Shown: positions 8,295 through 16,932 of the stretch, piece by piece | Layout of the letters: each line of letters opens with the position of its first letter | Numbering within the stretch: position 1 is the first letter of the stretch | Origin: DASCOT01 sp965197275 | GTDB taxonomy: Bacteria > Acidobacteriota > UBA890 > WLXD01 | Length of the DNA: 64,000 nt | Reading direction: 5' to 3' | Assembly: GCA_965197275.1 (NCBI GenBank) | Contig: CBDAMQ010000029.1 | Span: 1 to 64,000 of the forward strand | The notes under the pieces: model-generated | Seen by the model: the letters and a program-made list of their open reading frames with translations, nothing else | Databases searched by the model: none | Told to the model about the DNA's origin: nothing | Program-made: the position numbers and the translations under genes

Positions 8295-10472
8295 TTAGTT
8301 CCCTGCCAGTCGGGCGGCCGTGCCCGCAGGCTCAGGGTAGAAAGGCGCGCGCTCGTCGGCTCGCTCTCGCAGGCTGGCGGGAACTGCGAAGCGATCTCCG
8401 TAGGCTTCCGCCATGCGCTCGCACCCGTCGGCGAACGTCTTCAGCCCGACCGTCTCGATAAACGATACGGTGCCTCCGGTGTGGGCGGGGAAACCCCAGC
8501 CCAGGATCGAGCCGACGTCGGCATCGGCCGGTTGGCCGACGACCCCTTCGTCCAGACAACGAACCGTCTCGAGCGCCTGGATGTAGAGCAGGCGCCTGCG
8601 GATCTCGTCCGCGGCCGGTTGCACGTGCACGGGCGGGAAGATCCTACTGAGCCCGGACCACAGGCGCTTCTTACCTCCCTCCGGGTAGTCGTAGAAACCC
8701 TTGCCGAAGCGCTTGCCGCGACGGTCCAGGTCTTCCACGAATTGACGTACTACTTCGTCGGCGGGGGTCGCCGGATATTCGTCGCCCAGATCCGCGCGGG
8801 TCTGCCTGTTGAGCTGGTAGGCAAGCTCCAGGGACACCTCGTCGGTTACGGCAAGCGGCCCGGCCGGCATTCCCGCCTGCCGCGCAACGTTCTCGATCAG
8901 CGCCGCACCGACGCCCTCGGAAAGAAGCGTCATCCCCTCGCGGATGTAGGTGCCGAACACACGGCTGGTATAGAAGCCGCAGCTGTCGTTGACCACGATC
9001 GGTGTCTTGCCGATTTGCTGCACGTAGTCGAGCCCGCGTGCCAGTGCCACCTCGCCGGTTTGCTCGCCCGTGATCACCTCCACGAGAGGCATGCGGTCGA
9101 CCGGAGAGAAGAAATGGAGGCCCAAGAACAGTTCTGGCCTGTCCGAGGCTGCCGCCAAGCTGGTGATCGGGAGTGTAGACGTGTTGGAAGCAAACACGGC
9201 GGCCTCCGGGATCACCGCCACGGCCTTGCGGGTCGCGTCGACCTTGACCTCGCGGCTCTCGAACACGGCCTCGATCACGAGGTCACAGCCGGCCAGATCG
9301 TCGAAGTCGTCGGTCGGGTGAATCCGCCCGAGCAGTTCTGTCGCCGCCGCCTTGTCCTGGCGTCCGCGAGCGACGCGCCCCTCGAGCAGCGCTCGAGAAA
9401 CGTTCTTGCCTTTCCGCGCGCGCTCGCTCGTGGTGTCCAGCAGCACCACCTCAATCCCCGCGCGGGCGGAGACGTAGGCGATCCCCGAGCCCATCATTCC
9501 GGCACCGAGGACACCGAGCTTGGTCACGCGGTGCTTGGCGATTCCCTTCGGCCGGCGCACGAGCTTGTCGGCGGCGTCCTTGCTGAGGAACAGGGTGCGC
9601 GTCATGTTGCGGGCCACCGGGCTCATCAGCAATGAGACGAGGTACTTGGTCTCGATGTCCAAACCGGTATCGATGGGCACCACGGTGCCTTCGTATGCCG
9701 ACGACAGGATCGAGATCGGCGCCGGGTAGTTGTGGCTGGTCTTTTGAGCCACGAGCGCCGTTCCCACCATCAACACGCGTGTTGACTTCGGATGCATGAG
9801 ACCGGCCCCCCCAGGTACCTTGAAGCCCTCGATGTCCCATGGTTGTTGCGTGTTACCCGACCTCATCAGCCACCGCTTGGCGGCACCGATCAGTTGATCG
9901 GGCGGCACGAGCTCGTGCACGAGCCCCGACTCGAGCGCCGCGCTCGGCCTCAGATGTTTGCCTTCGAGAAGTAGCGGGAGGGCCGCCTCGAGCCCTATGA
10001 GACGCGGCAACCGCTGGGTGCCCCCGGCGCCCGGAAGCAGCCCCAACTGCACCTCGGGCAGGCCGACGACGTAGGACGGAATGTCGGAGGCAACGCGATG
10101 GTGACAGGCAAGGCAGATCTCGAACCCGCCACCGAGGGCAGTGCCGTTGATGGCCGCGGCGAAGGGCTTGCCGCAAGTTTCCATTCGCCGCAGTGTCTGC
10201 TGCAGGGCACGGCATCCCGCGTAGAGCTCATCAGCGCTCTGGCCGCTGGCGAACAGGGTCACCAGCCAGGTCGGGTCCGCGCCGGCCATGAACGAGTCCT
10301 TACCCGACGTCACGACCGCGCCTTTGATGTCGTCGGTCGATGCTACTCTTTCGACCGCCCCCGCGAGCTCGCTGCTAAACGCCGGCGTGATGACGTTCAT
10401 CGAGCGGTCCTCGAGATCGATCAGGATGGTGGCGATACCGTCGCCGTCTACATCGAATTTGATGGCTTGCAT
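8295..10472 (-). CDS. FadB/FadJ-like enoyl-CoA hydratase / 3-hydroxyacyl-CoA dehydrogenase
   Basis: This 725-residue protein fuses two beta-oxidation enzymes. The N-terminal crotonase domain (about 1-190) has GTALGGGFEICLA and GLPEVQLGLLPGAGG, with the catalytic glutamates at about E118 and E140. The NAD-binding domain begins near residue 318 with GVLGAGMMGSG, and the catalytic histidine is H453 in LGLHFFSPVDRMPLVE. A second C-terminal dehydrogenase domain follows. This is the alpha subunit of a fatty acid oxidation complex; the partner thiolase follows directly. Whether it is FadB or FadJ cannot be decided from the sequence alone. Confidence 0.92.
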   Translation of the reverse strand: MQAIKFDVDGDGIATILIDLEDRSMNVITPAFSSELAGAVERVASTDDIKGAVVTSGKDSFMAGADPTWLVTLFASGQSADELYAGCRALQQTLRRMETCGKPFAAAINGTALGGGFEICLACHHRVASDIPSYVVGLPEVQLGLLPGAGGTQRLPRLIGLEAALPLLLEGKHLRPSAALESGLVHELVPPDQLIGAAKRWLMRSGNTQQPWDIEGFKVPGGAGLMHPKSTRVLMVGTALVAQKTSHNYPAPISILSSAYEGTVVPIDTGLDIETKYLVSLLMSPVARNMTRTLFLSKDAADKLVRRPKGIAKHRVTKLGVLGAGMMGSGIAYVSARAGIEVVLLDTTSERARKGKNVSRALLEGRVARGRQDKAAATELLGRIHPTDDFDDLAGCDLVIEAVFESREVKVDATRKAVAVIPEAAVFASNTSTLPITSLAAASDRPELFLGLHFFSPVDRMPLVEVITGEQTGEVALARGLDYVQQIGKTPIVVNDSCGFYTSRVFGTYIREGMTLLSEGVGAALIENVARQAGMPAGPLAVTDEVSLELAYQLNRQTRADLGDEYPATPADEVVRQFVEDLDRRGKRFGKGFYDYPEGGKKRLWSGLSRIFPPVHVQPAADEIRRRLLYIQALETVRCLDEGVVGQPADADVGSILGWGFPAHTGGTVSFIETVGLKTFADGCERMAEAYGDRFAVPASLRERADERAPFYPEPAGTAARLAGN

Positions 10473-10579
10473 GAGTAAGAAGAGGCCCGCGAACGTGGTC
10501 AGAATGACGCTGGATCCACTGGGCTAGACTACCAACAATCTCCATCTCGGAGTCTGCTCCGGCGAACCCTGAAGACGCG

Positions 10580-10786
10580 ATGTACTTGACGCAGGCGCTC
10601 AAGCGGACCGTGCAGCTGCGCGGTGGGGAACCGTCGACTGTACAGGCTGGCCGCGCCCGCACGTGGGCCGAGATCGGATCGCGTGTGGCTAGGCTGGCAG
10701 GGGCGTTGCGCCGCCTCGGGGTGAGCGCCGGCGATCGCTACATCGAGTACTACTCGCTGTCCGTATCGGGGTGGACTGCGCGCTAG
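10580..10786 (+). pseudogene. 5' fragment of an acyl-CoA synthetase with internal deletion
   Basis: The 68-residue frame starts MYLTQALKRTV and contains RTWAEIGSRVARLAGALRRL, which matches the N-terminus of adenylate-forming acyl-CoA ligases such as the intact gene at 4815-6365. The expected stretch between GDR and YIEYY (VAVLALNSDR in the intact relative) is missing, consistent with a deletion between two short DR-coding repeats. After YIEYYS the homology stops where the 38-bp repeat begins, and a TAG within the repeat ends the frame. No P-loop or C-terminal domain remains, so it cannot be a working enzyme. Confidence 0.72.
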
Positions 10787-10797
10787 TTCTCGTCAGG
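10760..10797 (+). repeat. 38-bp dispersed repeat, copy 2
   Basis: This is the second copy of the segment at 4135-4172, with three mismatches. It forms the breakpoint of the truncated acyl-CoA ligase fragment: the codons after YIEYYS come from the repeat. About 20 bp further on, at 10818, lies a short end of another repeat family (CTAGCAGGCCGT). Confidence 0.7.
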
Positions 10798-10978
10798 CAG
10801 CTGGGTCGGCCCTGACTCTAGCAGGCCGTAGCTCAACAACAGAGGCGGCGAGACGAGTGACTCGATCGGCGTGACTGTAAACTGGGTCCGTCATCTCGTT
10901 ACGAATTGGGAGACGATCGCCTGAGGGAGGCTGCTGCGGTCGATGATGTTACGTGCACACAGGCAAAGGAAGGCAAAG

Positions 10979-12055
10979 ATGAACGGCAAGCTCTCGGGCT
11001 CGTTCTCTGCAAGGCACTATCCGATCGTCGTTGCGGCGCTTGCATCGGCGGCGGCGGTGTCTTCCTACGCCGCTGTCCAGCAGGACGAGGTCTCCGAGGC
11101 TGCACCGTGGGAGGTGCCCAGAACGTCGCACGGTCATCCGGACCTCCAAGGGAACTGGACCAATGCGACGCTGACCCCCTTCCAGCGTCCCGCAGGCCAG
11201 GGAGCTGTTCTCACGTCGGAGGAGGTCGCCGAGATCGAAGCCAGGCAGTTCGAAATGGTCGCCCGAGGCGCCGCTCCGAGCGATCCGAACCGCGCGCCGC
11301 TTCCGGCCGGGGGCACGATTCCAGAGGGCATCCATTCGGCGACAGATTGCTACAACGAAGTCTATCGAGAGCCCGGTGAGCGGGTAGCGATCGTGAACGG
11401 TGAGCCACGGAGCTCGCTGGTCACGAATCCGCCGGACGGACGCGCGCCGGAGCTGACCGACGAGGGGCGTCGCCGGGTCGACAAGTATCGGGAGCTCAGG
11501 AGCCAGTTCGGTCCGTATGACCATCCGGAGCTCCGCCCAGATGGCGAACGATGCCTTGTATCGTTCCAGTCAAGCGCCGGACCGCCGATGCTGCCCAACT
11601 ACTGGTACAACAACAACTACACCATCGTACAAAACGCCGATCACGTGGTGATCATGGCAGAGATGGTGCACGACGCGCGGATCATTCGGCTCGGCGAGCC
11701 GACGGCGCTGCCGAAGGACGTCCGTCCGTGGTTCGGTGACTCGTGGGGTCGGTGGGAGGGCGACACCCTGGTGGTCGAGACCACCAACCTCAATCCCGTT
11801 CACAGGTTCCGTGGAGTTCCACCATCGAGTGATCAGAAGGTGATCGAACGCTTCACCCGCGTCGACGAGGACACCGTCGTCTACGAGTTCACGATCGATG
11901 ACCCGACGATGTACACGAGTGTCTGGGGCGGACAGGTTCCCTTCGAACGGTTCGATCAACCGCTGTACGAGTTCGCCTGTCACGAGGGCAACTACTCGCT
12001 CGCCAACGTGCTGAGCGGGGCCCGGTATCAGGAGACCCTGGACGCGCGGAGATAA
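10979..12055 (+). CDS. Secreted protein of unknown function, DLQGNWTNAT family
   Basis: The ATG at 10979 follows an AGGAAGG ribosome site and opens into a signal peptide (PIVVAALASAAAVSSYAA), giving 358 residues; an in-frame start at 10943 is less likely. After the leader comes PRTSHGHPDLQGNWTNAT, a pattern I associate with hypothetical exported proteins common in Acidobacteriota and relatives. Later motifs include NYWYNNNYTIVQN and GRWEGDTLVVETTN. I cannot assign a reaction. It is transcribed toward the CocE gene, which faces it, and I see no operon partner. Confidence 0.82.
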   Translation: MNGKLSGSFSARHYPIVVAALASAAAVSSYAAVQQDEVSEAAPWEVPRTSHGHPDLQGNWTNATLTPFQRPAGQGAVLTSEEVAEIEARQFEMVARGAAPSDPNRAPLPAGGTIPEGIHSATDCYNEVYREPGERVAIVNGEPRSSLVTNPPDGRAPELTDEGRRRVDKYRELRSQFGPYDHPELRPDGERCLVSFQSSAGPPMLPNYWYNNNYTIVQNADHVVIMAEMVHDARIIRLGEPTALPKDVRPWFGDSWGRWEGDTLVVETTNLNPVHRFRGVPPSSDQKVIERFTRVDEDTVVYEFTIDDPTMYTSVWGGQVPFERFDQPLYEFACHEGNYSLANVLSGARYQETLDARR

Positions 12056-12068
12056 TCTCTCACGTGCG

Positions 12069-12148
12069 TCAGCGCTCCACCGCCTCGGCCTGTCGTCGGA
12101 TGTAGTGCCGCAGCGCCAGGAGCTCCTTGTCGGCGAGCTCGGGGAAGT
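12069..12148 (-). pseudogene. 3' remnant of a PQQ dehydrogenase cytochrome c domain
   Basis: On the minus strand this reads FPELADKELLALRHYIRRQA followed by EAVER and a stop. It closely matches the last residues of the PQQ dehydrogenase at 1971-4121 (YPELTENQLLAIRHYIR). Homology stops abruptly at the CocE stop codon, and no heme CxxCH motif is left. It is best read as the end of a former second quinohemoprotein gene, the rest of which was lost. Confidence 0.72.
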
Positions 12149-12149
12149 G

Positions 12150-14090
12150 TCACTGCTCTGGCAGGATGGACAGCTGGAGCTTCGACGGTCGCATCCGATC
12201 GTGATAGATGCTGTTGCGCGCCGGTGTCATGTAGGTGTGATGACCGGGGCGCTCGCCGGTGTTCGCGTTGACATCGTAGAAGGGGTAGTTGCTGCTCGAC
12301 ACGTCGAGTCGAATCCGGTGCCCCTTCTTGAGCCGGGCGCCGATGCCGAGAAGATCGATCTCGATCTCATAGATCTCACCAGGGACCAGGGGCTTCGCTA
12401 TCGCCAAGCTGTCTCGGTAGCGGGCCCGTACGATGCTGTCCGCCAGCAGCATTGAATAACCGGCGGGTGCGTGAGGACCCGGGGGATGCACATCGACGAG
12501 CTTGGCGGTGAAGTCGGTGTCCACCGCTGACGAGGCTATCCAAAGGGTCACCGTAACCGGACCGAGGACGACGACGTCCTCCTGCAAGGGTTCCGTCTGA
12601 AAGACGAGCACGTCGCGGCGCGATGCCAACGGCAGATTGTCCTTGCAGGGGAAGAACCTCGTTGTGTCGCACCGCTGATCGTAGGGACCGGGCGGGCTCA
12701 CGTTGTTGCCGGAGCTGATCTTGCCACCGATCGTCGGCACCGGATCGGTCGGATCGAAAGTAAATACCGACGGCTCGGCAGCGGAACGCGGCGCTTGCAG
12801 ATCGAGCCGGCCATTCGTTTGCAGATAGTAGGCTCGAGACTCTGCGGCCGCGGGAGGCCAATTGGCGAGCGACCGCCAGCGGCCATCATGTCGATGACGG
12901 TCTTCGGTGGTACGAGAGCCATCTCCGCCACCCATGACGAACACACGGACGGGCGGTTCGTCGGTGAAGCCGGTGTCCTTGCCACGCAACACATGGTCGA
13001 ACCAGCGTAGCTGCTCCGCCTCCAGATCGATTGCGGCGTCGACTCCGAAGTCGACCTCACCGCTGGTTTGCGGCCCGACACCATGGGTCCATGGACCGAC
13101 CAACAAACGCTTCTCGCTCGATTGGATCGCCGAGAGCATCGAGAAGCCGTTCAACGTGCCGCGCAGGAAGATGTCGTACCAACCGCCAACGAAGTAGACA
13201 GGGATGTCCGGGAAGTCGTCGTAGTAGGGCTCGAAGGCATAGCCGCTCTGAGTCCAGTAGTCGTCGAGGGCGGAGTGATCGACCCAGTCCTGGAACCAGC
13301 GCTGATAACTCGGCACCAGGTCCAGCGGCGATCCATGCGGCCGGTATGGGTAGGCCTGGAGCCAAGCCGCGAGGTTGTCACGCTGCAGAGCAGCCTCCAG
13401 GGCTGTCTTCAGAGCCGGTTGGCGATCGGCTTCCTGGCCGGTGCTAGCCAGGTAGAGTGCATAGCCGAGGTTGTGCCGGAGCGCGAAGGCGCCACCACTA
13501 CCGGCACCGTCTAGCCAGTAATGGGAGCTACCGACACGCTGGAACATCGCTTTGAGGTGCGGTGAACGCTCCGCGGCCAGCGCATTCTGCGTGCCGGCGT
13601 AGTACGACGATCCGAAGGTGCCGACGTCGCCGTTCGAGAAGGGCTGCGCGGCGACCCATTCCACGGTGTCGTAGCCGTCGGGCCCCTCGTTGACGTAGGC
13701 ATAAAACTCGCCCTCCGAGTCGAATCGACCGCGGACATCCTGAGCCAACACCACGTATCCGTGTCGCGCCAAGGAACGAGCAGGCACCTCGGAACAGCCA
13801 AAGCCGGTTGCGCTCGGGGTCCGGAACGAAGTCCCGTAGGGCGTGCGGCACAGCAACGTCGGAAACTGTCCATCGACCGCCTCGCCTCCACGAGCCGGCC
13901 GGTAGATGTCGGTGGCCAGCCGGATGCCGTCCCGCATCGGCACCATGACATCGAGTGCGACGATCACATCGTCGACCCGTTCGGTCTGCTGCGGAGAGTA
14001 GGCATGCACGGACCCGAAAACGGCGCTCGACGCCCCGATGACAACGAGCCAACCTGGCAACAGCTGCTTCCACGAGGTCGTCTGACGCAT
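12150..14090 (-). CDS. CocE/NonD family (X-Pro dipeptidyl-peptidase-like) hydrolase
   Basis: This 646-residue protein has a signal peptide and an alpha/beta hydrolase domain, followed by the C-terminal jelly-roll domain of the X-Pro dipeptidyl-peptidase/CocE class. It opens with MRDGIRLATDIYRP, typical for the family. The nucleophile region is GTFGSSYYAGTQ, with S162 the probable catalytic serine. The oxyanion region (PYGTSFR) and DVRGRFDSEGEF are also present. Family members cleave Xaa-Pro peptides, acyl esters or beta-lactam side-chain amides; the substrate here is unknown. The stop codon abuts the cytochrome c remnant. Confidence 0.88.
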   Translation of the reverse strand: MRQTTSWKQLLPGWLVVIGASSAVFGSVHAYSPQQTERVDDVIVALDVMVPMRDGIRLATDIYRPARGGEAVDGQFPTLLCRTPYGTSFRTPSATGFGCSEVPARSLARHGYVVLAQDVRGRFDSEGEFYAYVNEGPDGYDTVEWVAAQPFSNGDVGTFGSSYYAGTQNALAAERSPHLKAMFQRVGSSHYWLDGAGSGGAFALRHNLGYALYLASTGQEADRQPALKTALEAALQRDNLAAWLQAYPYRPHGSPLDLVPSYQRWFQDWVDHSALDDYWTQSGYAFEPYYDDFPDIPVYFVGGWYDIFLRGTLNGFSMLSAIQSSEKRLLVGPWTHGVGPQTSGEVDFGVDAAIDLEAEQLRWFDHVLRGKDTGFTDEPPVRVFVMGGGDGSRTTEDRHRHDGRWRSLANWPPAAAESRAYYLQTNGRLDLQAPRSAAEPSVFTFDPTDPVPTIGGKISSGNNVSPPGPYDQRCDTTRFFPCKDNLPLASRRDVLVFQTEPLQEDVVVLGPVTVTLWIASSAVDTDFTAKLVDVHPPGPHAPAGYSMLLADSIVRARYRDSLAIAKPLVPGEIYEIEIDLLGIGARLKKGHRIRLDVSSSNYPFYDVNANTGERPGHHTYMTPARNSIYHDRMRPSKLQLSILPEQ

Positions 14091-14197
14091 CTGATCTAGA
14101 TCCCTCCGGCTGTAGGGAGTCGGGAATAGACGCGTTGCGCCTACCGGCTAATAGGAAGGTAGTCGGTTCTCGCACTCGATGCCTGATTGTTGAGCGA

Positions 14198-14216
14198 TAC
14201 TTTGTATAGTAAAGTA
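14198..14216. promoter_or_regulatory. PadR-like operator upstream of the ADOP permease
   Basis: An inverted repeat TACTTT-N7-AAAGTA lies between the divergent CocE and ADOP genes. A TATAGT box at 14205-14210 sits inside it, with TGATTG at 14184-14189 as a possible -35. This resembles operators bound by PadR-family repressors, which often accompany ADOP permeases. No PadR gene is in the window. The site lies downstream of the most distal TTG start of the permease frame, which argues for the later start. Confidence 0.55.
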
Positions 14217-14276
14217 CTTCACGATAAGCGAACCAGCCCGTCCGGGCGAGCGCTCATCTTCTTCTCGGAGAATGCG

Positions 14277-16853
14277 GTGAAACAGGAAGAAACGCCCCGA
14301 TCCCGCGCCCCTTCTCACCGCTTCCCAGGGCGCCTGATACCTGAGCTCTCGTCCGGACTCTCCTCGCTCGGGCTCGACCTGAAGCTCGGCTTCCGAATGC
14401 TGGTGAAGTACCCGATGCTGACTCTGATCGGCGGTCTCGCGATCGCGGTCACCAGCGCGATCGGGGTCGGGGCCGCTGAGTTCGTACGGGATCTGCTCGT
14501 TCCAGAGCTGCCGCTCGAGGAGGGCGAGCGGGTCGTGCGGCTTTACCAGATCGACACCGAGGCGGGAGGCCGCGTGCCGGCCTCGCTGTACGATCTCGAG
14601 GTCTGGCGTAGCTCGGTCTCGTCGATCGAGGACCCCGGCGCATACACGACGCTCGAGCAGCGGTTCGTGAGCGACCGGGGAGAGGCGGGCACGGTGAGCC
14701 TGGCACGCGTCACCGCCTCCGCTTTCAGGGTGACGCGCGTGCCGCCGCTGCTGGGGCGGGTTCTGCTCGAGGAGGACACGGGTCCGGCGGCGCCGCCGGT
14801 GGTGGTGCTGGGCTACGCGGTCTGGCAAACGCTGCTGGGCGGCGACCCGGACCCGATCGGGCGCACGGTGGAGTTCGCCGGGGTCCCGACCGTCGTGGTG
14901 GGCGTGATGCCCGAGGGGTACGGCTTCCCGCAGATGCAGAATGCCTGGGTGCCGTTCCGTGTGGACCCTGTCGATCTGGCGCCAGGCTCCGCGCCGCGTG
15001 CGGCCTCCTTCGCCCGCCTGGCGCCGGGTGCCACGTTGGAGGCGGCCCGAGCCGAGCTCGAGATCGCCGGCCGCCGCGCCGCGGCCGATCACCCCGAGAT
15101 CTACGAGCAGCTCCGTCCCGGGGTCGACGAGTTCGCCCGCCGGGGATCGGACCTCCAGGTGGGGTTGCTGCTGTCGGGCTTGCGGCTCGTGCTGGTCCTC
15201 TTGCTGCTGGTGGCCTGTGCCAACGTCGCGACCCTCGTGTTCGCCCGAACCGTGACCCGCGAGGGCGAGATCGCAGTACGGCTGTCGCTCGGGGCCACCC
15301 GCCGGCGCATCGTGCTGCAGCTATTCGCCGAGACCTTCGTGCTGGTCGGCGCCGCCACCCTGATCGGCATGGGGATCGCCGCGTTCGCGCTACGGCGCGT
15401 CGCCCGCCTGTTCTTCGAGATCCAGCAGGCCCCGCAGCCGCCCTTCTGGTGGAACGACGCCCTGTCGCCCGCCACGGTGCTGTATGCAGGCGCCCTCGCC
15501 CTAGTCGGCGCGCTCATGGTCGGTGTCGTGCCGGCGCTCAAGGCCACTGCCGGGCCGATGCTACCGCGACTGGGTCAGCTCGCAGCGGGCGGCAGCGGGC
15601 TCCGCTTCGGCGGTACCTGGACGGTCGTGATCGTGCTGCAGGTCGCCCTGTCGGTGGCCTTCCTACCGCTCGCGGTCTCGCAGGCAGGGACGACTTTCGC
15701 GAGCTCGGCGCGCGCCGCGTTTCCGGCCGAGCGCTACCTCACCGGTCAGCTAGGTCGTGACGCGGCCGTCGCCCCGCACACACCGGAGGAGCTGGAGGAG
15801 TTCCTCGCGACCTCGCGGCGGCTGTTCGAGCAAGTCCGGGCCCGGGTCGCCGCCGATCCGGCGGTCCAGGAGGTCGCGCTCGCCAGCGGTCTCTCGGCGA
15901 TGAACCACCTCGGAGCCCCGGTTGAGTTCGTGGGCGACGAGTCCGAGGCGGCCGTCTCCGGGCGTGCGCGCATCCTGCTGGTGGACAGGAGCTACCTCGA
16001 CCTGATGAACGCGGAGCTGGTGGCGGGGCGGAAGCTCGGACCGGCTGATTCCACGCCCGAGGCCCGGTCGGGGCTCGTGAACCGTGCCTTCGTCGAGCGG
16101 GTGCTCGCCGGCCGCAACCCGGTCGGGGGCCGACTGCGCTTTCCGGAGCGCCGCGGCGAGTCGGCCGGGGTGGCGATCCCGGAGGTCGGCGCCACCTTCG
16201 AGATCGTGGGCGTGGTGCGCGACCCGGAGATCGACGCCTTCGGTCCGGGCACCCACGCCGCGATCTACGCGCCGCTGGACCTCGCCCCGGTGAACCCGCG
16301 CAGCGTCGGGCTGGTCGGCATGCCCCAGGTACCCGCTACCCAGCTGTTCGTGCGCGCGCGAGCGGACGCGGCCGCGCTCACCACACTCTTGTACGAGACC
16401 GTCGCCGCTGTGGACCCGGCCCTGCGCCTCTCGGCGGTGGGGACCGCAGCCGACGCCTGGGGATCCGTCCACACCGGCGTCCGCCTGGGCGCCTGGATCT
16501 TCCTGGCGGTCGCCGGCATCGTGCTGATGCTGTCGGTCGCCGGTATCTACGCCCTCATGTCCTTCACAGTCTCGCAGCGCACCCGGGAGATCGCGATCCG
16601 CAGTGCGATGGGCGCGCAACGTCCCCAGCTGCTGCGCGGCGTCTTCGGTCGGGCCGCGATCCAGCTCTCCGTCGGCGTCGCTCTCGGCGCCGTGACCGCC
16701 GGACCGGTCCTGTGGAACGGCCTGGTCGACGAGGGCTTCCGCGCCCTCCTGATCGTCTCCACCGTGCTCTTCGCTGCCGGTCTCGGCGCCTGCTTCCTCC
16801 CCGTCCGTCGCGCCCTCGCAATCAGCCCGGCGACGGCGATGAAGGTGGATTGA
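14277..16853 (+). CDS. ADOP-type MacB/FtsX family ABC transporter permease
   Basis: From GTG 14277 (CGGAG upstream) the protein is 858 residues. The same frame is open back to TTG 14187, but that start lies before the probable promoter. The layout is that of acidobacterial duplicated orphan permeases: a first helix after LDLKLGFRMLVKYPMLT, a periplasmic MacB-like core, FtsX helices (LVLVLLLLVACANVATLVFA), then a second periplasmic domain and a second FtsX block ending in LMSFTVSQRTREIAIRSAMG. The EIAVRLSLGATRRRI and EIAIRSAMGAQRPQL motifs mark the two FtsX copies. There is no ATPase gene beside it. The exported substrate is unknown. Confidence 0.88.
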   Translation: MKQEETPRSRAPSHRFPGRLIPELSSGLSSLGLDLKLGFRMLVKYPMLTLIGGLAIAVTSAIGVGAAEFVRDLLVPELPLEEGERVVRLYQIDTEAGGRVPASLYDLEVWRSSVSSIEDPGAYTTLEQRFVSDRGEAGTVSLARVTASAFRVTRVPPLLGRVLLEEDTGPAAPPVVVLGYAVWQTLLGGDPDPIGRTVEFAGVPTVVVGVMPEGYGFPQMQNAWVPFRVDPVDLAPGSAPRAASFARLAPGATLEAARAELEIAGRRAAADHPEIYEQLRPGVDEFARRGSDLQVGLLLSGLRLVLVLLLLVACANVATLVFARTVTREGEIAVRLSLGATRRRIVLQLFAETFVLVGAATLIGMGIAAFALRRVARLFFEIQQAPQPPFWWNDALSPATVLYAGALALVGALMVGVVPALKATAGPMLPRLGQLAAGGSGLRFGGTWTVVIVLQVALSVAFLPLAVSQAGTTFASSARAAFPAERYLTGQLGRDAAVAPHTPEELEEFLATSRRLFEQVRARVAADPAVQEVALASGLSAMNHLGAPVEFVGDESEAAVSGRARILLVDRSYLDLMNAELVAGRKLGPADSTPEARSGLVNRAFVERVLAGRNPVGGRLRFPERRGESAGVAIPEVGATFEIVGVVRDPEIDAFGPGTHAAIYAPLDLAPVNPRSVGLVGMPQVPATQLFVRARADAAALTTLLYETVAAVDPALRLSAVGTAADAWGSVHTGVRLGAWIFLAVAGIVLMLSVAGIYALMSFTVSQRTREIAIRSAMGAQRPQLLRGVFGRAAIQLSVGVALGAVTAGPVLWNGLVDEGFRALLIVSTVLFAAGLGACFLPVRRALAISPATAMKVD

Positions 16854-16932
16854 GCTCGGGCATGCAGGGAGGGTGGGTGAGAATTCGTTACGAACGATCT
16901 CGAAATCGAGGTCAGTAGGTCTGCATGCTCGT

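Noticed and set aside
14187..14276. TTG start for the ADOP permease
   Set aside because: The TTG lies upstream of the likely promoter and operator, so the extra residues would not be transcribed.
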